A stretch of DNA of 6,712 nucleotides from Desulfobacteraceae bacterium (GTDB lineage Bacteria > Desulfobacterota > Desulfobacteria > Desulfobacterales > UBA11574), in assembly GCA_003486165.1 (NCBI GenBank), contig DNGT01000307.1, positions 1 to 6,712 of the forward strand. Reading direction: 5' to 3'. Below the pieces are notes generated by a model. That model was not told the DNA's origin and did no database searches. It was given only the letters and a program-made list of their open reading frames with translations. Below are positions 1 to 5,890 of the stretch, piece by piece (within the stretch, counting starts at the first letter, position 1; the number at the start of each line of letters is the position of its first letter). Both the position numbers and the translations under genes were made by a program.

Positions 1-293
1 GCCAGGTCGCCGTCCCCCTGATAGGTGAAAACAATGAGGTCGGGCCGAACCCGTTTAATACCGGTAGCCATTGCCGGTGCCCGACCGTGGGCCGCCTCCT
101 GAAAGTCGAAGGTGAAATAATTATAGGCCAACACAGCGCACCCAACCGGTGCAATGCCCACCGTTCGGCCCCGAATCCCCAACTCGTCAATAACTTCAGC
201 CACCAATCGGTGAATAACACCATGGGTACAGCCCGGGCAGTAATGGGTAACCTGGTCGGAAAGGGCCTCTGGTTTCTCGTATGTTTTTGCCAT
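1..293 (-). CDS. korB: 2-oxoacid:ferredoxin oxidoreductase, TPP-binding beta subunit (partial, C-terminus beyond window)
   Basis: This is the thiamine-pyrophosphate-binding beta subunit of a cytoplasmic 2-oxoacid:ferredoxin oxidoreductase, which decarboxylates a 2-oxoacid and passes electrons through Fe-S clusters to ferredoxin. Only the first 97 codons are present; family members are usually about 250-280 residues, so roughly 150 or more are missing past base 1. Visible motifs are YCPGCTHG (residues 18-25), a further Cys52 in [16 protein letters not shown] (69-78) and GDGDL (93-97), the start of the Mg/TPP-binding motif. By analogy with two-subunit family members, Cys19, Cys22 and Cys52 are candidate ligands of a [4Fe-4S] cluster. 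The ATG at 291-293 has a good AAGGAG (302-307) 8 nt upstream. The gene follows the alpha subunit gene after 50 nt, in the order delta-alpha-beta. The family is certain; the 2-oxoacid used is not. Confidence 0.93.
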   Translation of the reverse strand, partial: MAKTYEKPEALSDQVTHYCPGCTHGVIHRLVAEVIDELGIRGRTVGIAPVGCAVLAYNYFTFDFQEAAHGRAPAMATGIKRVRPDLIVFTYQGDGDL

Positions 294-301
294 TATAACT
301 G

Positions 302-307
302 CTCCTT
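302..307 (-). promoter_or_regulatory. Ribosome binding site of the beta subunit gene
   Basis: AAGGAG on the minus strand, 8 nt before the ATG at 293. It fixes the start of a gene whose 3' part lies outside the window. It follows a 7-bp inverted repeat (317-323 / 341-347) in the alpha-beta junction. Confidence 0.8.
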
Positions 308-343
308 ATATGACAGGTGATGATTTCTGTATTTTTGAGTTCA

Positions 344-1417
344 TCACGGTTTAATAAAGGACTTAACCGCATCAATAACTTCTTCTGGTGTGGGTATTTC
401 TCCGCCGGCCTTCCCATGCCAGTAAACCGGACGTTTCCCCTGAACGCTCCGCTCGACGTCTTCAACCATTTGCCCCATGCTTAACTCAAAAGTGACAACG
501 GCCTGGCAGCCCTCTTTTGACGCTGCTTCCCTTATCGGATTTATAGGAAATGGAAAAAGGGTCTGGGGTCTTATCATGGCCGCCTCAATACCTTCGGCCT
601 TCATATTGTCAATGGCGGTTTTGCACACCCGGCTCATGGTGCCGTAGCTCACAATAAGTGCCCGGTAATCCGAATCGATATTATAAGGCTCATATCGAAC
701 CTCTTCTTGCTTCATGCGGTCGTATTTAGCCTTTAAGACTAAATTATGTTCCTCCAGTTGCTGCGCATCTAAAAAGAGGGATTTCACCAGATTGCGTTCT
801 TTGCTCTTACGGGTGTCCATTCCACTTGTCGCCCAGTGATCCTTATTGCTCGGTTCGGATTTAAGGTGATCCGAAAATTCAACTGGCTCCATCATCTGAC
901 CGATCAATCCGTCTCCTAAAATCATCACCGGGTTTCGATATTTTTCCGCCAGTGGAAATGCCATCATGACCATATCAACGGCCTCCTGAACACTCGCCGG
1001 CGCCATGACAAGCAATCTGTAATCACCATGTCCGCCACCCTTTGTGGCCTGAAAATAATCCGCTTGGGACGGCAATATCCCCCCCAATCCCGGTCCGCCC
1101 CGAACAATATTGACAAAAACGACCGGAAGCTCTGCAGATGAAATATAACTGATGGCTTCGCTCATCAGGCTTATTCCCGGACTTGATGACGTGGTAAAAA
1201 CCCGGGCACCGCACCCGGCAGCTCCGAAAAGCATATATCCCACGGCAACCTCACTTTCACCTTGCAAAAATACGCCCCCGACCTCCGGCATCCGGCGAGA
1301 AAGGTATTCAGCGACTTCAGATTGAGGGGTAATTGGATAAGCAAAATAATTGAGACACCCGGCCCGGATTGCGGCCTCACCAATTGCCTCATTTCCTTTC
1401 ATTAATATTTTACCCAT
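344..1417 (-). CDS. korA: 2-oxoacid:ferredoxin oxidoreductase alpha subunit (KorA / VorB type)
   Basis: This 357-residue subunit carries the pyrimidine-binding and transketolase-C-like domains of a 2-oxoacid:ferredoxin oxidoreductase and pairs with the TPP-binding beta subunit encoded next. The N-terminal domain has MKGNEAIGEAAIRAG (6-20), YPITPQSE (27-34) and GESE (53-56), whose Glu probably includes the one that activates TPP. TSSSPGISLMSE, RGGPGLGG and ATKGGGHGDYR follow. The second domain begins near residue 250 with ALIVSYGTMSR. Length and motifs best fit the roughly 350-residue proteins commonly annotated VorB (3-methyl-2-oxobutanoate dehydrogenase subunit); closely related proteins are called KorA, and sequence alone does not separate the substrates. 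The ATG at 1415-1417 has a strong GGGAGGA (1422-1428) 4 nt upstream. The ferredoxin subunit gene ends 12 nt before this start, so the RBS fills the gap and co-transcription is almost certain. No frameshift or missing motif is seen. Confidence 0.95.
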   Translation of the reverse strand: MGKILMKGNEAIGEAAIRAGCLNYFAYPITPQSEVAEYLSRRMPEVGGVFLQGESEVAVGYMLFGAAGCGARVFTTSSSPGISLMSEAISYISSAELPVVFVNIVRGGPGLGGILPSQADYFQATKGGGHGDYRLLVMAPASVQEAVDMVMMAFPLAEKYRNPVMILGDGLIGQMMEPVEFSDHLKSEPSNKDHWATSGMDTRKSKERNLVKSLFLDAQQLEEHNLVLKAKYDRMKQEEVRYEPYNIDSDYRALIVSYGTMSRVCKTAIDNMKAEGIEAAMIRPQTLFPFPINPIREAASKEGCQAVVTFELSMGQMVEDVERSVQGKRPVYWHGKAGGEIPTPEEVIDAVKSFIKP

Positions 1418-1421
1418 ATTT

Positions 1422-1428
1422 TCCTCCC
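1422..1428 (-). promoter_or_regulatory. Ribosome binding site of the alpha subunit gene
   Basis: GGGAGGA on the minus strand, occupying most of the 12-nt gap between the ferredoxin stop (TAG, 1430-1432) and the alpha subunit ATG (1415-1417). The close packing supports translational coupling of the two subunits. Confidence 0.8.
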
Positions 1429-1429
1429 G

Positions 1430-1666
1430 CTATTCTTCCGCCGCTTGAGTTTCTTCGACGACTTTGATGATGGTTATGGCCACATCCGGACACATAATAC
1501 AGCAGGTCGTACAGAATATGCAGTCTTCAGGGCGCGCTTGATACACAGGGAAATAGCCCATAGAATTCACTTCATCGGACAGTTCCAGAACATTCTTTGG
1601 ACAAACGGTCACACACAGCCCGCATCCTTTGCATCGATTATTGTCGATGGTATGTTTATATGGCAT
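1430..1666 (-). CDS. korD: 2-oxoacid:ferredoxin oxidoreductase delta subunit, 2x[4Fe-4S] ferredoxin
   Basis: This 78-residue bacterial-type dicluster ferredoxin is the electron-transfer (delta) subunit of the oxidoreductase encoded downstream. It relays electrons from the TPP/proximal cluster site towards free ferredoxin. The first cluster motif is Cys12-x2-Cys15-x2-Cys18-x3-Cys22-Pro and the second Cys49-x2-Cys52-x2-Cys55-x3-Cys59-Pro; an extra Cys56 lies next to Cys55. The cluster motifs are separated by 26 residues and the C-terminus is an acidic tail. ATG at 1664-1666 is preceded by AGAGG about 9 nt upstream. The gene begins 41 nt after the ATPase gene and ends 12 nt before the alpha subunit. 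The order delta-alpha-beta matches many korDABC/vorDABC operons. It could be called vorD if the substrate is a branched-chain 2-oxoacid. Confidence 0.93.
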   Translation of the reverse strand: MPYKHTIDNNRCKGCGLCVTVCPKNVLELSDEVNSMGYFPVYQARPEDCIFCTTCCIMCPDVAITIIKVVEETQAAEE

Positions 1667-1707
1667 TTTTTCTAACCTCTCTATTATTTATAAGCTTGAA
1701 AACGACA

Positions 1708-2427
1708 CTATCTTTTTAAATCAGCGGCTTTTTTCCATGGTGGAACAAGCTGTCTTTCTATGGGAAGCACCGGACAGGAAAAATGTCCCATATCTATATC
1801 AGGCAACAGTTCTACCGGGGCAGTAATAAACTTGAGCGGTAGCCGGGTTTCGCCAGACAGCGTTTTAACAAAATCATATCCGTTGTATATATCATCAACC
1901 GAAGTTTCGTCGATGAGGTTTGCATTACCGATAATTCCATCGATGGTCATCTTTGAAGCCCTTTCAATCTCATTACGCATTTTCAAGCAACTTTCAATGG
2001 TATCAGTGAACGGCCGAAAGGGATTCACCACTTGCAGCATATGAACACGTTTATTGCGGAAAGAATCTGCCAGTGCCGCGAGGACGGTTGCTCCCACATC
2101 ATTGCCCCCGGCGTCAATCAACGTCAGATCGCTCGGTTGACGGATTAACCCTGAAATAACCGGGCTCAAAATGGGCAAATCGGCCTGAAGGTACTTTTCC
2201 TCGGGTACAACCACCTCAATCCCCAGCTTAGCAAGAGCTTTCCTTGCCTCCCGAGTTCTAAAGTAAGGATTAACCAGATCAAGATCTGCGATCTTTACAT
2301 CTACACCCGCGCGCTTTTGATTCACGGCAAGGTTTATGGAAACTTCGGTCTTCCCGCTTCCGAAGTTTCCGACAATGATGAAGATCCCTTTAATCTTTTC
2401 CACTTCGGCAATTCCGATGGCTAACAC
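1708..2427 (-). CDS. P-loop ATPase (CobQ/CobB/MinD/ParA-like) heading the oxidoreductase operon
   Basis: This predicted soluble nucleotide-binding protein is of unproven function. Residues 15-27 contain a beta strand followed by the Walker A loop GNFGSGKT (20-27). DLDLVNPYF (48-56) follows, then LTLIDAGGN with Asp105 as the likely Walker B acid. VVNPFRPFTDT and DGIIGNANLI resemble later strands of SIMIBI-class NTPases. The Walker A lacks the early lysine of the deviant MinD/ParA loop, so partitioning or Min activity is not implied. No TM segment or Cys cluster is seen. The frame opens with GTG (2425-2427) directly after an in-frame TGA and has no clear RBS there. The GTG at 2401-2403 (residue 9), with GGA 9 nt upstream, gives a 231-residue protein starting closer to the P-loop and may be the true start. 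It is the first gene of the operon; a maturation or regulatory role for the oxidoreductase is inference from position only. Confidence 0.85.
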   Translation of the reverse strand: MLAIGIAEVEKIKGIFIIVGNFGSGKTEVSINLAVNQKRAGVDVKIADLDLVNPYFRTREARKALAKLGIEVVVPEEKYLQADLPILSPVISGLIRQPSDLTLIDAGGNDVGATVLAALADSFRNKRVHMLQVVNPFRPFTDTIESCLKMRNEIERASKMTIDGIIGNANLIDETSVDDIYNGYDFVKTLSGETRLPLKFITAPVELLPDIDMGHFSCPVLPIERQLVPPWKKAADLKR

Positions 2428-2607
2428 TCAGTTAAAATTTGATAACCAATTCAAAAATTACGCTGCTTTGTATTTACATTTTATAACGGTGTCAAGCAAT
2501 TTTCCGATGTATGGACTTGCTTAAAGGGAATCCGTGGATGAAGCCGTCTGGGACTCTGGCCTGAGACATCTATAAAAACGAGAGATGAAATTGAACAGGA
2601 ATGCCGG
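2428..2607. other. Intergenic region between rarA and the oxidoreductase operon
   Basis: No gene is seen. The left half is AT-rich and holds the operon promoter. The right half, next to the rarA stop, has only a weak imperfect hairpin (GTCT...AGAC around 2548-2569) with no T-run, so I do not call a terminator for rarA. Confidence 0.6.
2467..2495 (-). promoter_or_regulatory. Predicted sigma70-type promoter of the oxidoreductase operon
   Basis: On the minus strand TTGACA (2495-2490) is followed after exactly 17 bp by TACAAA (2472-2467). The -35 is perfect and the -10 matches 4 of 6. Transcription would begin near 2460, giving a leader of about 33 nt to the GTG at 2427 or 57 nt to the GTG at 2403. 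It lies in the 180-bp gap after rarA, so the operon need not depend on read-through. The call rests on base matches only. Confidence 0.5.
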
Positions 2608-3978
2608 TTACTTCTGACTGCTTTTGACGTCCTTTTCCTTTTGTTTCAGACTACGCCACTTTTCCAACCACTGTTTTATGCGATTTTCGTAACCTCTGTC
2701 TGTGGGCTTATAAAAATACCGGCCTTCAAGTTTTTCCGGCAAATAGTCCTGGGGAACGTAAGCATCTTTATAATCATGGGCATATTTGTAATCTTTGCCA
2801 TAGCCGATCCCTCTCATCAGCGCAGTCGGCGCATTTCGAATATGGAGCGGAACCGGCAGCGCACCATGTTTATCGATAGCGGCTTTAACCGCTCCGTAAG
2901 CGGTGTATATGCTGTTGCTCTTCGGAGCTGTAGCCAGGAAGATGGCAGCCTGAACAAGCGCCAGCTCTCCTTCCGGATGGCCGAGAAACCGAAAGGCCTC
3001 CATGGCACTCAATGCCACCCCAAGGGCACGAGGATCGGCATTCCCGATATCCTCGGACGCAAACCTGACCATTCTTCGTGCAACGTAAAAAGGATCTTCT
3101 CCGGCGGACAGCATTCGACCGAGCCAATAGGCTGCAGCATCCGGATCGCTCCCCCTTAAACTCTTGTGAAAAGCGGAGATAAGATTATAGTGCTCATCAC
3201 CGGATTTATCATACAAAAGCGCCTTTCGTTCCATGGCACGTTCGACATCTTGAAGCGTTAGTGTTATGGGCTTTTCCCTTGACGGATCTTCACGGCCTGA
3301 TGCGATCAGAGATGCCGTTGTTTCAAGGTTGTTGAGTGCTGTCCGACCGTCGCCGTCTGAGATTCGGACCAAATGAGAAAGTGCATCCTCATCGATAATC
3401 AGATTCATGTCCCCAAGGCCCCTCTCCCTGTCTTTAAGGGCGTTGCGCATAAGGGCGGTAATATCTTCGTCAGAAAGCGGATTGAGCGTTATTACGCGGC
3501 ATCTGGACAAGAGGGGCGGAATCACTTCAAATGATGGATTTTCGGTGGTCGCACCAATTAGAGTGATGAGTCCGCTCTCCACATGGTGAAGGAATGCGTC
3601 CTGCTGAGCCTTGTTGAACCTGTGAATCTCATCCACAAAAAGAACGGTTTTTTTTCTAAATAGTGTTTGCTGGTTTTTTGCATCCTCAATAACCGATCTG
3701 ATTTCTTTAACCCCTGAAAGAACCGCAGAAAAATGGACAAAATGACATTGTGTCTGGCTTGCAAAAATTCTGGCAAGTGTTGTTTTTCCGCATCCCGGAG
3801 GACCCCATAAGATCATGGAAAAGATCCGATCCTTCAAAATGGCATGCCGTATCAGTGTGCCCTCTCCAACCGCATGCCTTTGCCCGATGAACTCGTCCAG
3901 GTTCATGGGACGCATTCTGTCCGCAAGAGGTCGTGAAACATGGCCATCCTTTTGGGCGTGGTATTCAAACAGATCCAT
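2608..3978 (-). CDS. rarA: Replication-associated recombination protein A (RarA/MgsA), AAA+ ATPase
   Basis: RarA (MgsA) is a homotetrameric AAA+ ATPase related to clamp-loader subunits and to eukaryotic WRNIP1; it acts at stalled or single-stranded-gap replication forks. The 456-residue product is of normal family length (about 430-460). The N-terminus MDLFE with PLADRMRP (17-24) and FIGQ is typical. Walker A is GPPGCGKTT (59-67), Walker B FVDEIHRFN (114-122), sensor 1 GATTENPSF (142-150), followed by the arginine-finger segment LLSRCRV. The C-terminal half matches the tetramerisation/MgsA_C region: YDKSGDEHYN, SLRGSDPDAA, DIGNADPRAL and KSNSIYTAY. The ATG at 3976-3978 is chosen over an in-frame extension to 4044 because it has AAAGGA 6 nt upstream and matches the conserved N-terminus. 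The extension would translate a palindromic element. It lies 142 nt after der on the same strand. Confidence 0.97.
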   Translation of the reverse strand: MDLFEYHAQKDGHVSRPLADRMRPMNLDEFIGQRHAVGEGTLIRHAILKDRIFSMILWGPPGCGKTTLARIFASQTQCHFVHFSAVLSGVKEIRSVIEDAKNQQTLFRKKTVLFVDEIHRFNKAQQDAFLHHVESGLITLIGATTENPSFEVIPPLLSRCRVITLNPLSDEDITALMRNALKDRERGLGDMNLIIDEDALSHLVRISDGDGRTALNNLETTASLIASGREDPSREKPITLTLQDVERAMERKALLYDKSGDEHYNLISAFHKSLRGSDPDAAAYWLGRMLSAGEDPFYVARRMVRFASEDIGNADPRALGVALSAMEAFRFLGHPEGELALVQAAIFLATAPKSNSIYTAYGAVKAAIDKHGALPVPLHIRNAPTALMRGIGYGKDYKYAHDYKDAYVPQDYLPEKLEGRYFYKPTDRGYENRIKQWLEKWRSLKQKEKDVKSSQK

Positions 3979-3984
3979 TGTTAA

Positions 3985-3990
3985 TCCTTT
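3985..3990 (-). promoter_or_regulatory. rarA ribosome binding site
   Basis: AAAGGA on the minus strand, 6 nt before ATG 3978. It decides the start of rarA. The end of a perfect 10-bp hairpin (3992-4014) sits 1 nt from it, which could affect ribosome access. Confidence 0.75.
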
Positions 3991-3991
3991 A

Positions 3992-4034
3992 ATAAAATCG
4001 CTTCGCGATTTTATGCAACGCGGCTTTGCCGTTG
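3992..4034 (-). repeat. Two abutting triloop hairpins in the rarA leader (REP-like palindromic element?)
   Basis: The arms 3992-4001 (ataaaatcgc) and 4005-4014 form a perfect 10-bp palindrome with a 3-base loop. One base later, 4016-4034 forms a second hairpin with outer arms caacg/cgttg and an inner GC stem, a triloop and a 2-nt bulge. Neither is followed by a T-run on the transcribed strand, so they do not look like a der terminator. The compact twin-hairpin form resembles dispersed intergenic palindromic repeats. That it is a multicopy element is inference, since only one copy is in the window. Confidence 0.6.
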
Positions 4035-4047
4035 AAAAAAGCAAATT

Positions 4048-4078
4048 TTTATACTATCAAGTTTGATGCACTTGTAAA
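4048..4078 (-). promoter_or_regulatory. Weak candidate rarA promoter
   Basis: Minus-strand TTTACA (4078-4073), then 19 bp, then TATAAA (4053-4048). The spacing is longer than ideal. If used, the transcript would start near 4041 and carry both leader hairpins. Read-through from der is equally possible. Confidence 0.22.
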
Positions 4079-4120
4079 AAGTCTTTTGTGAGCAATATTT
4101 GAGCATTTGGGGATTTAGCT

Positions 4121-5461
4121 CTAAGTTCGTTTTCTAGAACGAACACCTCTCTCCTTGCCGGTGCGCTTGCGGAAAATGATTCGGATCGGTATCTTGTCAA
4201 GGCCTGCCTTGTCCCGGATCTGATTCAGAAGATATCGCCTGTAGGAAAAATGGACTGCATCCGGATAGTTTACAAAACAAACAAATGTCGGCGGACCCAC
4301 AGACACTTGAGTCGCATAATAAAATTTAAGGCGTCTCCCTCTGTGAAGTGATGGTTGGTTTTCCGAAATCGCCTGTTCGAATATACTGTTGAGCTGTCCG
4401 GTTCCGATGCGTGATACATATTGGTTGTATACTTCTTCAACAAGATCAAAAATCTTAAAAACCCTCAGGCCGGTTAATGCTGAAATGGTCATAATCGGTG
4501 CAAAGCTTAAAAATTTTGCTTCCATTCTCAAGCGATCGTAGTACTTTTTCGATGTGTTGCTGTCTTTTGCAACAAGATCCCATTTGTTTAATAAAAATAT
4601 ACAACCACATCCACGGTCAAAAGCATACCCGGCGATATTAATATCCTGTTCCGTAATCCCCTGATGGGCATCGATGACAATAAGCGCAATATCACACCGA
4701 TCAAGACTTCTTAAGGCTTTGATAATGGAAAACTTTTCAAGTTTTTTTGAGACCCTTGCCTTACGGCGAATGCCCGCTGTATCAATGAGAAGGTACGGTT
4801 TTCCCTTAACATCACAAACAGAATCGATAGCATCACGTGTCGTCCCCGGTGTATCACTGACAAGCAGGCGCTTTTGTCCGAGAATTCGATTGATCAAAGA
4901 TGATTTCCCAACATTCGGTTTACCCACCACCGCCAACCGAACAACATCACCTTCTTCGGTAACTGTTTTCGGCAGAATTTCAACCAAATCATCTAATAAA
5001 TCCGAAACTCCATAACGGTGTTCAGCAGAAATAGGATATAATTTTTCTATCCCAAGATTATAAAAATCATAAAGTCTACCCTCTTGTTCGAACCCGTCGA
5101 TTTTATTGACGGCAAAAAAGACCGGTTGTGATAGGGGGCGAAGGATCCTGACAACATCTTCGTCAAAAGGAGAAATTCCACCCTTGCCATCCAACAAGAG
5201 AATAATAACATCAGCATCTTCGATGGCCTGAAGGATTTGCGAACGTATCTTATGGGCAAAGTCATCCTCATCATTATCCGGAAATCCGCCGGTATCGACC
5301 AGTGTAAAATCAACCCCGTTCCAGACAGCATCACTGTAATGTCGATCCCTTGTAACACCGGGGTAGTCGTCAACAAGGGCCTTCCTTGTCCCGGTTACAC
5401 GATTAAAAAAGGTCGATTTACCCACATTGGGACGACCCACTATGACAACAATCGGTTTCAT
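4121..5461 (-). CDS. der: Ribosome biogenesis GTPase Der (EngA)
   Basis: Der is an essential bacterial GTPase with two tandem G domains and a KH-like C-terminal domain; it acts in maturation of the 50S ribosomal subunit. Domain 1 shows GRPNVGKS (9-16), PGVTRDR (34-40), DTGG (56-59) and NKID (119-122). Domain 2 shows GKPNVGKS (180-187), PGTTRDA (205-211), DTAG (227-230) and NKWD (292-295). The KH-like domain covers about 345 to the end and finishes in a basic tail ([15 protein letters not shown]). At 446 residues it is complete and of normal length, with all nucleotide-binding motifs intact. The ATG at 5459-5461 places the P-loop at the usual distance from the N-terminus. No Shine-Dalgarno sequence is visible before it, nor before the in-frame TTG at 5497. 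It is followed by rarA on the same strand. Confidence 0.97.
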   Translation of the reverse strand: MKPIVVIVGRPNVGKSTFFNRVTGTRKALVDDYPGVTRDRHYSDAVWNGVDFTLVDTGGFPDNDEDDFAHKIRSQILQAIEDADVIILLLDGKGGISPFDEDVVRILRPLSQPVFFAVNKIDGFEQEGRLYDFYNLGIEKLYPISAEHRYGVSDLLDDLVEILPKTVTEEGDVVRLAVVGKPNVGKSSLINRILGQKRLLVSDTPGTTRDAIDSVCDVKGKPYLLIDTAGIRRKARVSKKLEKFSIIKALRSLDRCDIALIVIDAHQGITEQDINIAGYAFDRGCGCIFLLNKWDLVAKDSNTSKKYYDRLRMEAKFLSFAPIMTISALTGLRVFKIFDLVEEVYNQYVSRIGTGQLNSIFEQAISENQPSLHRGRRLKFYYATQVSVGPPTFVCFVNYPDAVHFSYRRYLLNQIRDKAGLDKIPIRIIFRKRTGKERGVRSRKRT

Positions 5462-5661
5462 GGTATATTGGGAAATAATTAAACCCTGATTAAGCAAATT
5501 CGATTACGATTAATTGAGAGGTCGGGGAGTTTTTATATTGATATCTGTTCTTTCTTTACGATCCTTTAACCACGAGTTTTACACGGTTTTTAAAAAAACA
5601 TTATCCATGGAGCGATTTAACAAATAAAAACATCCCTATCCATAGATTAATTAATAGCCAA

Positions 5662-5711
5662 CGTAGTTTGACACATATATACATGAGTCATCAACACATT
5701 GTCAAACTACG
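5662..5711. repeat. Perfect 12-bp inverted repeat with 26-bp spacer
   Basis: The arms are cgtagtttgaca (5662-5673) and its exact reverse complement (5700-5711). Each arm contains TTGACA, pointing inwards towards the spacer on opposite strands. No T-run follows on either side, so it is not a standard terminator. It could be an operator, ends of a small element, or an RNA stem. The pairing is seen directly; the role is not known. Confidence 0.75.
5676..5705 (-). promoter_or_regulatory. Candidate minus-strand promoter upstream of der
   Basis: Minus-strand TTGACA (5705-5700), 18 bp, then TATATA (5681-5676). The -35 lies in the right arm of the 12-bp inverted repeat, so a protein bound there would block it. 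The leader to der would be about 210 nt, which is long. A nearer promoter in the AT-rich stretch cannot be excluded. Confidence 0.3.
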
Positions 5712-5769
5712 AAACCTCGTAATGCGGGGTATTGTGCAGCATTTTTTCGTGCCGATCAGGATATCTTAA

Positions 5770-5834
5770 TTGAAGCTCCCTTCAACCCCGCAAAGGGGGA
5801 TTTCCGCGGCGTTCCGACAAGCTGCGGGGAATGC
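5770..5834. repeat. Cluster of consecutive short hairpins
   Basis: ttgaag-ctcc-cttcaa (5770-5785) is immediately followed by cccc-gcaaa-gggg (5786-5798), then the palindrome ccgcgg (5804-5809) and a 7-bp stem gcgttcc/ggaatgc (5809-5815 / 5828-5834, one G-T pair on the plus strand). ccccgc (5786-5791) can also pair with gcgggg at 5824-5829 or 5724-5729. The patch is GC-richer than its flanks. It may be a decayed palindromic repeat or a structured RNA. Confidence 0.45.
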
Positions 5835-5861
5835 GTTCGCTGTTGCAGTTCAATGTTTTGT

Positions 5862-5890
5862 TTGACATATAAACGGCATTTCTATATATA
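5862..5890 (+). promoter_or_regulatory. Candidate plus-strand promoter upstream of the sensor gene
   Basis: TTGACA (5862-5867), 17 bp, then TATATA (5885-5890). It would start transcripts near 5897 and give a leader of about 145 nt to the sensor ATG at 6041. That leader would include an AAGGAGGG that no standard start codon follows. The surrounding sequence is AT-rich, so chance matches are likely. Confidence 0.35.

Noticed and set aside
87..465. Short frames overlapping the alpha/beta subunit junction on both strands
   Set aside because: They overlap the clear korA and korB frames and carry no recognisable motifs.
1708..2427. Calling the ATPase a MinD/ParA partition protein or cobyrinate diamide synthase
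   Set aside because: The deviant Walker A lysine is absent, there is no ParB or cobalamin gene nearby, and the protein is too short for CbiA with its glutaminase domain.
2520..2607. Possible rho-independent terminator after rarA
   Set aside because: Only a weak imperfect stem (GTCT...AGAC) is present, with no T-run on the transcribed strand.
2641..3159. Plus-strand open frame of 172 codons
   Set aside because: It lies entirely antisense to rarA, whose family motifs are unmistakable, and its translation resembles no known protein.
3979..4044. 22-residue N-terminal extension of RarA
   Set aside because: It translates the twin hairpins, has no RBS, and the internal ATG at 3978 has both an RBS and the conserved MDLFE start.
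5462..5497. 12-residue N-terminal extension of Der from a TTG
   Set aside because: Der proteins begin just before the first GRPNVGKS loop; the TTG has no RBS.
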